A stretch of 64,000 nt of DNA from Nothopassalora personata (GCA_033816765.1 CM066292.1:5084001-5148000); one strand, 5' to 3'; shown: positions 51,726 to 64,000, counted from the stretch's first letter. The notes: a model not told the origin generated them from the letters alone. A program made the numbers and translations.

Positions 51726-54700
51726 TTCTACGTGTTGAACAGGAAGGAAAGAAGAGAAAGGCTTTACGACTCAACGTGATTGAGCTATTTGATGACGGCG
51801 ATGGCAAGATTTCTAAGCCATTCCTCGCCGAAGTACAGATAGGCTCAAAATTGAAGAATCCTAAACAACTTTCTACTACTTCCTTCCTGGATACCGGCGC
51901 CCTGACGGAGACATTCATGGACCCTGAATGTGCTTCTCGTCATAAGTTGAAGCTCCAAAAACTCAGATACCCTCGTACCTTGCTTATGTTTGACGGTACT
52001 CCCTCCGCCGAGAAGATCACTCATGTTGTTCACACAACAGTGACTCTCGCAGGAAGGACAATGCCCGTCATGGCATATATCTCGAAGCTCCCGAAGTACC
52101 AGTTCGTCCTTGGTCTCTCCTGGTTCAAGAAATTCAAACCTCTTGTTGACTGGGAGAACCTCACCATCTCTGGATACGAGGACTATCCAGCAAACAACGA
52201 AGATTCTAGCAGTGTTCCCGCTTCGCCTCAGGCTCCTCCAAGGCCTCTACGATCAAGGGCCCAGCAAGAGGACATCCGGCTAGCCGCTGCATCTATGGAT
52301 GATGTTGCCGCAGCTATAAAGAAGCTGGATCCCAACAGTAGCCCTACCGACCCAAAGGAGAAAGTGCCCGAGCAATGGCACGACCTCCTAGGTGTATTCG
52401 ATCCCGCCAAAATGGAAAGCCTACCGCCACACCGTCCTGGCTTCGACATGAAAATCGAGCTAGAGGAAGGTGCTGACCCTCCAAAGGGACCCCTCTACTC
52501 TATGGCTCGTGAAGAGCTCATTGTACTTAAGAAATGGCTCGAGACGAACCTAAAAAAGGGGTTCATTGAGCCAAGCGTCTCTCAGGCTAGCAGTCCCGTC
52601 ATGTTCGTCAAGAAGCCCGGTGGTGGCCTACGCCTCTGCGTAGATTACCGCGGCTTGAATGCTGTTACCAAGAAGAACAGATACCCAATACCTTTAATCC
52701 AGGAGACACTCGAACGCCTTTCCAAAGCCAAGTACTTCACCAAACTCGACATCGTTGCTGCCTTCAATTCGCTACGAATGGCAAAGGGCTACGAGTGGCT
52801 AACAGCTTTCCGTACTCGTTACGGGCTGTTCCAGTCCAACGTTATGCCTTTTGGCGTCTGTAACGGGCCCGGCACCTTTCAGCACTTCATCAACGAGCTA
52901 CTGAGAGAGTTTGACGAATTTGCTACCGCCTATATTGATGATATTTTGATCTTCAGTGAGACTCTTGAAGAACACAACATCCACGTCCGGAAGGTGCTTC
53001 AGAAGCTCCTCGATGCCGGCGTGCAGCTCGATATCGACAAATGCGAGTTCATCGAGACCGAAGTCAAGTTCCTCGGCCTTATTATCTCGGCTAAGGGTAT
53101 CAAGATGGATCCAGAGAAGATTGAGGCTATCAAGAAGTGGGCTGCTCCTACGAACGTTAAGGAGGTTCAGGGCTTCCTTGGCTTTGCCAACTTCTACCGC
53201 CGCTTTATCCATGGCTTCTCCAGCGTTGTCCGCTGTATGCACAAGCTGACGCGTAAGGGAGAACGCTTTGAATGGACCCCTGAGTGCCAACAAGCATTTG
53301 AACTGCTAAAAGCAAAATTTGTTGAGAACCCTATCCTCCAGCACTTCGACTTTGAACTGGAGACCCGCGTAGAGACTGATGCATCGGACGGTGTTGTTGG
53401 CGGCGTGCTCTTGCAGCGTCGCTCGTCAGAACACCCGTGGTTGCCTGTTGCCTACCTCTCAAAGAAGATGACTGGGGCTGAGTGCAACTACGAGATCTAC
53501 GACAAAGAGCTCCTCGCTATCGTCAAGGCATTTGAAGAGTGGCGCCCGGAACTTGAAGGCTCCGCTATGCCAATTCAGGTCAGCTCCGATCACAAGAACC
53601 TCGTGTATTTCATGAAAAGCAAGCTCCTAAACCGTAGGCAGGCTCGCTGGAGCGAGTACCTTTCACGGTTCAATTTCGTGATCCAGTACACTCCTGGCAA
53701 GGCTAATACGCTTGCCGACGCTCTTACTCGACGCCCCGGCGACCTGCCTGTTGACCGTGGCGTTGGGCAGCACATTGCTAAGCAGACAGTGCTCAAAGAG
53801 TACAACCTCGCTGAAGAATTGAAGGAAGAAGCCAATACAGATACTTCGTACCTCTCTGCCTCTTTCGCAACGCTCCTACTCGCTCCTGCATCCTTTGATG
53901 ACAGTGATAGTGAGTCTGAGCCCGATAGCGACCTTGAAGATTTGAACGACGACGAAGAAGGCTCAGTAACTTCAGAAGGCTCTTCCGAATCAGACTTTGA
54001 AGGCTTTGAAGATGAAGAAGAGCCTGAAGGGCTCATGCGTCGCATTCGCCGTGCGTACGAGGCAGACGAGGGAGCTCAAGGTTTGATTCAAGCCCTCGAA
54101 TCAGGGGCAAGGACCTTCCCTGGCTTCTCACTGTCTGAGTGCGAACTTCAAGAGGGCGTCGTCTATTACCGAAAACGCCTGTACGTTCCTGAGCCCGAGG
54201 GCTCCAATATTCGAGCAGAGATTATTCAAGCCGTACACGATGCTCCTTCAGCTGGTCACCCAGGAGTGGCAAAGACCCACCGACTCCTCGCTAGGCATTA
54301 CTGGTGGCAAGACTCTTGGAAGACAGTCCGCCGCTACGTCAAGAACTGCGCTATCTGTAGTAGGGTTAAGACTGACCGTTCTCGGCCTCATGGCCTCTTG
54401 AAGCCTCTCCCAGCTCCTGACCGTCCCTGGAGGCATATTACTATGGACTTCATCACAGGTCTACCTACCAGTACGACCTACTTTGGCTTCAAAGCTCGCG
54501 CTATCCTTGTGATTGTGGATCGGCTTACAAAGGACCGGTTCCTTATTCCTTGCTGGAGCATGACCGCCAAAGAGACAGCTAGACTCTTCTTTGAATTTGT
54601 TTACCGCCATATTGGCCTACCCGACAGCATTATCTCTGATCGAGGCACGCAGTTCACCTCTGACTTCTGGAAGCGACTTATGGTCCTTGTTGGCATCAAG

Positions 54701-55759
54701 CACTATCTCTCGACTGCCTACCAGCCTCAAACGGATGGGCAGACGGAGATTATGAACGCTATGCTCGAGCAAGTCCTCCGCTGCTTTGTTGACTACCACC
54801 AGAAGGACTGGGCTCGTCACCTCCCGTCTGTTGAATTTGCCGCTCGGAATTGGGATTCAGATACCACAGGATACTCGCCGTTCTACGCTACGAGGGGCTA
54901 TCACCCTCGCTCTGGCGCAGAACCCGAAGATCCTCTTCCCCCACCAGCAAATTTCAAGGAAGAAGCAGCAGACGAGCTAGCTCTCCACCTCCATGAGATC
55001 CACCAAGAGATTCAAGACGAGATGAGCTATGCACAAGCCGTTCAGGAACACTATGCCAACCGCCGACGCCAGCCTGCGCCTGACTACCAAGTAGGCGACA
55101 TGGTCTACCTAGACTCAAAGGATATCAAGACAGATCGACCTTGCAAGAAGCTGGACTGGAAGCGACTAGGCCCCTTTCAAGTTACTGAGAAAGTAAGTTC
55201 TCACGCCTATCGTCTAGCTCTCCCGGAACACATGCGTATCCACGACGTCTTCCATGCGGTCCGCCTACGGCCGGCTGGCAACGACCCGTTCCCAAATCAA
55301 GACCAAGATATGCCTGAGCCTCCTGCTGAAGGAGAAGACTATTCTGATGACACGGAACAAGAAGAAAACGTCCGCAAGATCATTGGCTTCCGCTGGGAAC
55401 CTAACCCAGTCGCAGGGCTACCAGGAATGGTGTACCATGTGCAATGGCAAAATGCAGAAGCATGGGATACTACCTGGGAACCAATCCAGCACATTGTCTA
55501 CAACAGAGGCCCTATTGAAGAGTTCCACACCAACGCTGCCGGCGATGCCGATATCCCCAACTTCGGCCGTGTATACGAGTCAGAGATCTTCGACCCAGTG
55601 TACCAATGGTGCATCGACCGTGACATGAGACCAACACCAGGCACGGAGAATGAACATCCTCGATATTTGCACCTCCTAGGGCTTCGTGGGAACTCAGCCT
55701 ACTTGGGGGGGGGCTACTGTCACGGTCTCTCCTCAGGTGATACAGAGTGTAGGTGCTGA
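51693..55759 (+). CDS. pol: Pol polyprotein of element C
   Basis: Open in the -1 frame from the slip site to TGA 55757-55759, about 1,355 residues. A GTG at 51776 is not a real start. Protease: LDTGALTETFMD. RT: AYIDDILIF. RNase H: VETDASDGVVGG. Integrase: zinc region HPGVAKTHRLLARHYWW with CAIC, core MDFITGLP, VDRLTKD, SDRGTQFTSDFW and DGQTEIMNAMLEQVLR. The C-terminus has a chromodomain-like end (VYHVQWQNAEAWDTTWEP). An acidic spacer between RNase H and integrase (SDSESEPDSDLEDLNDDEE) is unusual. All catalytic residues appear present. Expected product is a Gag-Pol fusion. Confidence 0.93.
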
Positions 55760-56219
55760 GAAGCCTTCTGGCCCAAGAGAGACTGGAAGTGAATGTTCAA
55801 GTTTGCATGTGATTGCAAAGAATCACATGCCCGACAAGATTCACTGCGGGACCCAGCCCCAGCATACGATATCTCGAGTACCTGTTGAGGGATTCACTTC
55901 GGGTCTTCACTACATCACCGCCCGCGACTTAGAGAAGACCCGCGAGTACCCGAGGGGTGAATGGAAGCACGTGGAAGGTGCGAGATGTGGGGTGGCTAAG
56001 AATAAGGTTTTTGACTCACCCCAGGGCCCGGCTATTTGCGGTGATGCAGGGACGCGCACGCGCAACGCGGGGGTTTAAATAGTCGGCCTTCCCCCAGGCC
56101 TCTCTTCTCCTCTTCGTCTTTCGTTCTGTGTAGCTACTAGACCATACCTTTTGCACTTGCACTTCGCATTTGCATTTCAGTTTTCACTCTCAGTTCCAAG
56201 CCAGGCTTTCGCCCTGACA
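55718..56219 (+). repeat. Element C 3' LTR
   Basis: 502 bp, no difference from the 5' LTR seen by eye. Preceded by the polypurine run of ten G (55705-55713 region). Confidence 0.95.
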
Positions 56220-56256
56220 TGCTATAACTGCTCTCTTTAGACGATTGGTAGTAGCA

Positions 56257-57970
56257 ATGGAAAACGCTAGCCCTCGCTTTCCACCTCTAGGAGGTGCTAA
56301 GAATCCGTTCTTTAATAGTACTAATGCTACTAAGTTCTAGGAGCGGTTTAGCGACCTAATGGACTAGTATCCGCCACGGGCATCTATTAAGAAGGATAAT
56401 TTCTAGGGTAGGTTTAAGCGCAATTACGAAACTACTATCCGGCGCGTAGTTATAAGGCTGCCTAGGTGGCTTACTAACAAGGTACGTTTTAGGAGGGCGT
56501 TCTTATTAGAGTTCTTAAGGTTTAACGCCTACTCGATATTAGGGAGTCGGGAATATCTTAAGGAGATTATTAGGGCGTAGTAAGGCAAGAGGCCTAAAGA
56601 ATAAGATGTAAAGGAATTTATCCGCCTATTTGTATCCTTAAGTAACCTAATTGAACCTAAGGATTTAGATAACAGCTCCCGGAGTCGCCTTCTCCTTTAG
56701 GGATTACTAGAGGTAGTCGCGAAAGCGGTCTATAAGGCTTGCGGGCTTTACCTAAAGTAACCTAAGAAGTTTAGGGACTTTTAGAGGATCCTCGATAAAG
56801 CTGCTAGCATCGTAGATAGTAAGGAGGGATAGAAAGCTATATATATAGATTTTCCTCTTACTTTACCTTAGCTACACCGCTTAGTCGTAAAGTAAATACC
56901 GCGCCTTAAGCCTAAGATTAACACGCTTAAGAAGGCTACCTCTAGGACGGTTATTAATGATGACCTAATCTAGAAGGTAGCTAAAATGAGTATACGTGCA
57001 TACTAGCGTAGTCGCGTCGCGGACGCGGGTGCCTTCTACCCGAGCGAGAATTAACGCTCTATATAACCGGAGAGGTACGACCTAGACACTAAACTGTAGG
57101 TTTACGTAATGTAGCGCCCCCTATCGTAGAATCGCGAACAGTCTAAAGCGATAGATAGTTGTTACTACAACTGTAGCAGTTCGAAGCACTAGGATAGTAA
57201 TTGTAGGGCGATGAGGTCCTTAATATCCCGGGGCTACGTATACCTCGCCCCAAATAACTAGTAGTATCTAGGGAAAGAAGGCGATCTACGTCCTACTAAG
57301 TTCAACTTTCGGAGGGACTATAGTAAACCGAAACTACTCTACATACTCCCTCTACTCGAAGAACATTATGGACCGATCGAGTTTAATAACTAGTATAAGA
57401 TTCCCGCACTACGTAAGCAATAGATAGGTAGGGACTATACTAGGGTAACAAAGGTTACGCCTCCTAATTATTCTAAGCCCCCTCCTAACTTTAGGCATTT
57501 AATGGAGTATAGCCCTTAGGACGTACGGTCTAGCTAAACGGAGAAGGCTACTAGTACATATTAGGTCTTATTCGGAGAAAGTGAAGTGGAGTAGGCGGTC
57601 GACTTAGGCGAACTTAACGAGGTATCTACCTATCCTATGTAGTCTAACAAAGTGAAAGGGAAGGCACCCGTAGGCATTCTAAAAAATCCGTACCCGAGGA
57701 CCCGGTCCTTAGCCTAGGATCTACGAGCCCGAGCTAAGGCTACTAAGAAAGTTCGCCTACAATTAGAATAGGAGATCCGGTAAGCTAAGATTAACTAGTA
57801 GGAGGTTAAAATGATTAACGAAGTTAGTGCTTAAATGAGCGAAACTCAATCATTAGCTAAATCCGGGGTAACCCTAGGAAGGGGAAATAATACCTAAGTA
57901 AATAGATTAGGGAACGATGCTAATAAAGGACTACCTAAGGATATGCCTATTAGTCCCGTGAACGCCCCCT
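56257..57970 (+). pseudogene. gag: Gag relic of element H
   Basis: From ATG 56257 it reads MENASPRFPPLGGAKNPFFN and on, with RIP stops. A CCHC-like knuckle (CYYNCSSSKH...C) lies near 57160. It belongs to a gypsy lineage different from A, C and F. Confidence 0.65.
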
Positions 57971-58019
57971 TCGTATAAAGAAAGCGTATACGGAATGCTA
58001 AGACTATAAGGATTAATAA

Positions 58020-58880
58020 CTACGTCCGACAATATAGTTTAGCTAGTAATAGCCCGGTTATAAAGGAAGAGGGTATTATCTACTAGATTGATTAGATCCT
58101 CTAGATAACGTTTCCTAATGTAAACGCCTAAGATTAGTTTCGATATAGTCGCTAGTTCGAGGCTACCCTCTTCGGTCGCGTTACTAACACCCCCGCTCTT
58201 TAGGAGAAGCTCGCTATAGTACGACGCCTTATAGGAAAGGATCCTAAGGTTCGCACTAGACAAGTAGTTACCTATAAAGATGAACCTAAGTACAATAAGG
58301 AGGTCTTCCGCGAAGATAGTTAGGCCTAATATGTCGGAGTATATTTAACTATGCTTTGCTCTAAAGGTGCGGTCCCTACTACTAAGCTATATAAGGACGT
58401 TAAGAAAATCGGGCTCTCTAGTGTTCTTAATAACTTTACTATAGTCCCTAGTCCTTAGGTAGTAGCGGAGTTTAGGATAAATAAGAACTAGATTAGGTGC
58501 CTAATTAATAAGGGCTCCGAGGTGAATATTATCGGCTAGAGGAACGCTTATAGGTTTAGGTTACTAGTAATGTCGAGTACTTAGCTTACCTTTCGAGGTA
58601 CTAGAGGGCGGGCCTAGTTTAAAGGTATTATAGGCAATTTAGATGTTTAGGTATTTAGAGTTTACTACTAAGTAGACATATTTATCTCCTTGGATCTAAA
58701 CTCACTAACAATCCTAGGACGCCCGTAGGCCCGTAAGGTGCGGCTTACTGCCCGTAACTACGATAATAGTTTATAGGAGGGGACTATTGCTAGCCGTAAA
58801 GGTAAAAGTGTTATGTTTACTGCCCTAGTTAGCTCGGATAGGTGTAAGACCCTTTAAGAACTGTTAAAAGCGTCAGGAAA
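58020..58880 (+). pseudogene. Protease-like relic of element H
   Basis: Near 58500 it reads LINKGSEVNII, a degenerate retropepsin pattern (DTGSEVNLI in related fungal elements), followed by a region ending LTILGRP. RIP stops throughout. Confidence 0.55.
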
Positions 58881-61800
58881 TAGAAGGGTAGGTTAAGTTA
58901 CGGCGCTTAACCCACCGACTCGCTAAAGCCGGATTCGACAAAATCGGTGAGGTTCTCGCACTATCTCGGAGAAACCTCGGACTTTGATTTGCCGGTCCCG
59001 GGACCGGTAAATAGCTATAGTAAAGAAAACGGATACGACTACGACACGACGCATCTATAGGAACCCGGTAAGACTCTAACGCCTAGTAACCATTTAGCTC
59101 ACTTATTAGGATTGCTTAGGACTGCTAGAATAAAGGAACGAGTTATAGAAATTGGAATAGGCGCGTTCGAGGGAGATTCTATTACTAACGTTTATTTAGT
59201 TTAAGGGAATTGGCCCTCCGAGATCCTAAGGTAATCTATATTAAATGCTTAGGTACGGAAGTAACAAGTAGGCTAACATATAGCTAATATTAGGATACCG
59301 CAGGTCTTTACGATATATAAGCGTAAGGCGGATAAGAAGAAGCTAGTAGACGCGAGCGTTTACGAACGTCTAGAATCACGAGTTAAGGGAGACATAGAAT
59401 AGAAGCGTAGGGCACTGTACCTAGAATCTAAGATGCCTAAAGGACAAGGTCCGTTCGATAGGAAGTACTTAACTAAGAAATTCTTAAGTATTAAGCGAGG
59501 TAGCCGGATTACTCTAGAACGACTTACCTTAATTAAGGTTAGCATTAAGCTATTGCTAATAGAAAGGGCCTTATTCGATAAGATGCTCTATAACCGGGAG
59601 GCAGTCCTCGCTTGGGACTTTAGCTATATAAGGTAAATTAGGCACGACGTCGTACTACCTTAGAAGATTAACACGGTCCCTTATAGGCTATAGTAGGCAC
59701 GCGCTATCCGGTTGCACCTAAGTCTTAGGGCAATTATTAAGCGCATAATTAGAGCCCGGATTAAGAACAACATCCTAGAATACTTATAAGGAGTATACTC
59801 TAATAGCTAGTTCCTAGTCGTAAAGAAGGTTAATGCCTCTAGAAGCGATATACTACATCGGTTAATTAACTTAGCTATGCTCCTAAATGAGGTTACTATG
59901 CGCGATGCTAACATTCCACCGGACACGGATAGCTTCTTAGAGGATTTTGCCGGGTGCCGAGTCGCTTCACTTATAGACCTGTTTTTAGGTTATAACTAGA
60001 TCACTTTAGATAAGTCCTGCCGGGACTTAATAGGCTTCATAACCCCTCTTAGCCTAGTACGCAACACGACTCTACCTTAAGGGGCTACTAATTCGGTTAC
60101 TTAGTTCGTGCGTGCGGTAATAAAGATTCTACTTAATTATATCTCGCATCGAGCGAAGCCGTTTCTCGATGACATCGGTATTAAGGGACTAACTAAGGAC
60201 TATAGGAATGCCGAAGCAGAGCCTAGGTTAAGGAAATGGGTTGTTAAGCACATCGTTTCCCTAGATCTAATTCTTACTAACCTAGAGAGAGCTAGTACGG
60301 TAGTTGCTAGAGGCAAATCCTAATAGTTATACGAAAAGCTTAAGATTATTAGGTACGTTACTAGCCCGGATGGTCGCTATCCTAACCTAAAGGTTATGGC
60401 TAAGATCCTAGATTAGCCTACGCCTACCTATATTAAGGAGGTCCGTACCTATGTGGGGCTATGTGTGTACTTCCGGATATGGATCCCCTAGTTCGTTATT
60501 ATCGCTCGACTAATGTATAAGCTACTAAAGAAGGACGCCGAGTTTACCTAGATAGAAAATAAGCAGTTCTTAAAAGAAGAGGTTACTAGATACCTTATGT
60601 AGGCTCTAGCCTTAGTTACCCTCTACTACTTACCTAGTGCTAGGTCCATCTTTGTCTTAGTTAATGCTAGCGGCACTAGATAGGGATGTATCATTTCTTA
60701 AGAATTAATAGATAGCACTCGACGGCGTTACCTGGTACGGTATAAGAGTGGAATCTAGAACGCATTAGAATCTAGATATAATACTAGTAAGCGAGAATGC
60801 CTTAGGGTCCTTAAGGGGCTTAAGAAGATCTAGAGATATATTACTAGCGTTAATTTTGTCCTTAAGGTTAATGCTAAGACACTTATATAGTAGCTTAACC
60901 GGCCAGCTTCGGACCTACCAAACTCGGTAATGGCCCGGTAGGTCGTATAGATTAGGCTGTTCACATTCGAAGTAAAGCACGTTACGGGAGCTAGGCATAC
61001 TAGCCTAGATGCCCTGTCTCGTAGGCCCTCTACACCTTAGGAACCTAGGGAAGCTAACGAAGACGAAGTCGACTAGATAATTAATAATAAGCTATTCGGG
61101 TACCCGGAGCCGGTCGATACCTATCTAGTTAAAATCTAGAAAACACGACATCTCGGGGACTAATATTCTAAGGGCTCTTAGCAGCTTACTTAGGTTATAG
61201 AAACTAGGACCCGGCCCGATAGTATTACCCGTACTAAGTACCGGCGGCTAGTAAAGAAGAGCGTTAACTTCTTTATCCGGGACCAATTGCTATTCTTCTA
61301 GAAGCGCCGAGGAGCACCGTTATAACTTATAATTAACGATAATAAGGCTTAGAAGGAAATCGTCATAGAGTGCTATAAGAGACACGGTTACCGTAGCGCT
61401 AAGGTCGTGTATAACCTTATTTCCGATCGGTATTACTAGGACGGATGCTTCGCCGATGTCTCTACGTAGGTTCAAAGTTATGCTCCCTATCGGTTTCGCG
61501 AGGGCAACTAGCGCGCTAGTAAGCTTTATTTATCGAGCCCTTAGGTTATTAGTAAGAAGTAATACTCGGACCCCGTCTAGGTGTATAAAAATAGATACCT
61601 CCTAGTTACGCGCGAAGCACTTAGTAACTAGATCGAGGCTAGAGTAACGAGGGCACCTCCTAGCTCTAAGACAGTTACTAAGTTTCTATACGAAGATGTC
61701 TTCTATAGGTACGGCTACTATACTAAAATTGTGTTTAATAACGCTACGGTTCATGCGGCTAAGGTTAAGCGGTTACTCGTGGGACCTAGTGTTCGAAGGA

Positions 61801-62650
61801 TCCGAATATTACCGTACTATCCGTAGTCTAATACTCCGGTCGAGGTTAGGCACCGTCCGATTCTTATAGCGTTAGTAAAGCTTATAAGGAACATATACCG
61901 CGGATAGGAGCAATAGGTACCCGCTATGTTATAGGCTAATAGGACTACGACTTGTCGTACTACTAGAATAACGCCGGCTTAGGTCCTATATAGCTATCGC
62001 ACGATTCTACTAATTGAGGTTAAGTACCCGACGTAGGCGAATTATTAATAGGGATCGGTAAGAACGACTAAGGATCTACTTACTATACGTACGCGTTAAC
62101 TCTAGGCTCGAGACCTTAGTTTAGAAGAACTGTATACTCGAAGGAAGCGACTAAGAGAACTTAGTAAGGACTACTTTAATTCTTACCGGAATGTTAACTT
62201 TGCTTTGTTAGTTTCTAGAAGGGCGACCTTGTTATAAGGTTCGATAAGCTATATAAGGATGACTTCTTACGTAAGATCGGTTACCGATAGTAAGGTCTAT
62301 ATCGGGTGTCTAGTGTCTCTAGGGAATTTAGTACCTATATTCTTAAGGAACTTAATAGTACGCTAATAAAGGGTGTTTAGGCACGGGAAAACCTTAAGCT
62401 AGTTCTAGAGCTTCGCCCGGATAATATAGGAGTACTAAACTTGGATAATAGGACCGATCTCGTAATAGGGGAGGGAGAAGTTGCTAATAGCGAAGATAGT
62501 AGTAATTCGAACGAGATCGAGCCTATCGCCGACGAAGACGTGCTACCTGTAGGAGTTAACGAAAGGGGATCGTATCCTAAACCGGAATCTAAGAAGCTAT
62601 AGGTTAGGCCTTATAACCTTTCTATAGCCGAAATTTCACAGTTTAGTAGG
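58881..62650 (+). pseudogene. pol: Reverse transcriptase, RNase H and integrase relic of element H
   Basis: The frame can be followed from about 58900 through the palindrome at 58987-59012 (which encodes LPVPGPVN). The longest open pieces are 59433-59636 and 60108-60323. The RT palm reads KPFLDDIGIKG (DD retained, ~60160), after the fungal gypsy motif TLPxGATNSVTxF. RNase H follows (LVNASGTR..., DALSRRPSTP) at 60640-61040, then an integrase zinc region and core to about 62000 and an acidic tail. RIP-inactivated. Confidence 0.75.
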
Positions 62651-63190
62651 ATCGAGGCTAAGAACTAATTAGTTAGTAATGGCGTACGGAGTTTACTTCC
62701 CTTAGGCATGTGTTGCACGTGCCCTTTAGTTTGTTAAGCCGATTCGGTTATCTAGACTTCACTTTATAGGGTATTCTTACCTTAGTTAGACCTTATTTAG
62801 TAGAGTTACATTTACCGGTCCCGGGACCGGTAAATCGGATTACGTAATAGCGTAGCATGCACCTACCGAATGCTTACCTAGGTAGTTACTAGTACTGGTT
62901 TTCGGTTACATGTAGGGTTATCGGACCTTTAGTGTAACCTTAATAGTACTGCTCTTACTACTTATAAGACCGGTCTCGGCGCTACTGCCTTATAACGGTT
63001 ATAGGGACATACGCTAAGAGGCATACTTAAGCGTAGCTCTCTACCTACTACTTCCTCTCTTTTTCTTTAAACACTAACACTATTACTAGAGCTACTAACA
63101 CATCTATCTACTACTACACACATTAGACGGTTCTTTAGCCTCTCTCTCTTTACGACCTTAACCTTCTTTAAAGCCCCTACCCCGACACTA
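62651..63190 (+). other. Spacer between pol relic H and module U
   Basis: No coding frame. Contains the only perfect copy (62810-62835) of the 26-bp palindrome. A pyrimidine-rich stretch (about 63030-63170) resembles fungal promoter or leader sequence. Confidence 0.5.
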
Positions 63191-64000
63191 AGCTTTTAAA
63201 GCTTACTAACACTCTAGAGTAGCACTACGAGATAGCTAGCTCTTACGACCTTACTACTAGCGAATCCTAGTTATTATAGCTTTAGCTAGTCTATCGTTAC
63301 GCCCGGCTAGCTTAAGTACAGCGCTTACTAGTACTGTTACTAGGCTTACCCGCCTACCTTAGACCTTGTTCGAGTCCCTTCGCCTACCGGACAACGTTAA
63401 GTATGTCCTTACTAACACGAATACGCCGAAGTCCGCCGCTAATGTTATGTTCCGAGAGCTTAGTCCTTAGAAGCGGGTTAAGGTGTTAAAGGACTTCTAT
63501 AAGGGCTTCGAGAAGGTGTTCGAAGACTACTCCGTCTAGGTTAACCTGTTTTTCGAGGAAGTTAAGAGCGGCATAGGTAAGAGCTACTAGGATAAATTCC
63601 TTAGTAATAAGAAGCTCTATGTCTTGTTTCCTATCGTCGGTAAGATTCGTAAGACCGGTTTAGAGATTCGTAACCGAGAGAAGACTCTTCGAGCTACGCT
63701 TACCCGCTACTGGCTATAGTAGATAGATAATAAGATTCTTAATCGACGCGTTATCTCCGAGCTTTATAGTACTAACAGCGGGCGCCGCTAGTTTACGGCC
63801 TTCATTAACAAGTACCTAGACTATAGTAGGGCTATTAGTAGAATTTAGAGGGCATTAATCTAGCGTATAAGGATCGGCCGTAAGGGCATAGATCGTAAGC
63901 GAATTCTAGAGCCTAGTAATCTTACCCGGTGCGATAGGGAGGCTAAAGCACGTAGCATTAATCCGCAGTCGGCTAAGAGTAGGGAGATTATAAGAAGACA
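63191..64000 (+). pseudogene. Module U, copy 2 (cut by window end)
   Basis: Aligns base for base with 2000-2810, both RIP-mutated but at partly different sites. Reads LFESLRLPDNVK then KRVKVLKDFYKGFEKVFEDY in the same cryptic frame. It lies in the same orientation ~540 bp after the pol relic of H. Confidence 0.75.

Larger units (their letters stand above)
49966..56219 (+). mobile_element. Element C: young gypsy element, apparently intact
   Basis: 6,254 bp with 502-bp LTRs (49966-50467, 55718-56219) that look identical and a perfect TGCTA duplication. gag and pol frames are open throughout and joined by a textbook -1 frameshift signal, so this copy may be active. No antisense Cys-rich gene is present, unlike A, B and D. 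Pol runs 42 bases into the 3' LTR. Confidence 0.96.

Noticed and set aside
58987..59012. Palindrome as an intercistronic promoter between protease and RT of H
   Set aside because: The pol frame reads through it, encoding LPVPGPVN, so at this position it is coding.
1..64000. CRISPR arrays, bacterial operons or ribosomal RNA genes
   Set aside because: None seen; the spaced repeats present are minisatellites or LTR motifs, and the genes are intron-bearing.

Overview
The window looks like a chromosome segment of a filamentous ascomycete (Pezizomycotina). The evidence is short spliceosomal introns of about 50-75 bp, HET-domain, Zn2Cys6, bZIP and MYND genes, an LSM12 homologue, and large blocks of Ty1/copia and Ty3/gypsy DNA carrying the CpA-to-TpA (TpG-to-TpA) signature of repeat-induced point mutation (RIP). 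In those blocks CA and TG are scarce, CG is kept, and former Gln and Trp codons read as TAG/TAA. I cannot name the genus.

Layout. 1-7202: RIP-decayed retroelements (3' half of a gypsy element, an unidentified ~1,000-codon cryptic frame, an LTR, a further relic), closed by a 12-bp minisatellite. 7203-21890: a single-copy gene island with a bZIP factor, a short-chain dehydrogenase, a MYND protein, a HET-domain pseudogene, LSM12, a beta-lactamase-like serine hydrolase with a frameshift, a Zn2Cys6 factor and a small inverted-repeat element. 21891-64000: a deep nest of retrotransposons. A copia relic (21891-26445) holds young element B (22651-25104) and old gypsy relic E. E is split by D (28572-36800) and cut off by F (to 42149). 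F is cut by H (from 42150). H carries two young elements, A (42793-49675) and C (49966-56219). D carries a 762-bp non-LTR-type insertion and an unmutated solo LTR. Perfect 5-bp target duplications are visible for A (TTAAG), B (TAAGA), C (TGCTA), D (ATCGC) and the solo LTR (TCTCA).

Main observations. (1) Five gypsy copies from three sequence types carry, antisense between the coding region and the 3' LTR, a small gene for a Cys-rich protein with Zn2Cys6-like spacing plus a charged coiled coil. Non-autonomous element B lost all of pol but kept this gene and gag intact. (2) A, B and C each have a primer-binding site complementary to a site 33-35 nt downstream of a TATA-like box in their own LTR. 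The paired sequences differ between elements but remain complementary, which predicts Tf1-type self-priming. (3) A and C share a -1 frameshift module: GGGAAAA, a 5-nt spacer, then a hairpin. (4) A hairpin sits 18-19 nt before the 3' LTR in the A/B/D type and covaries. (5) RIP-dead D preserves an undamaged pol frame at the two positions where young A is broken. (6) Relic H may carry a large extra module of unknown function at its 3' end.
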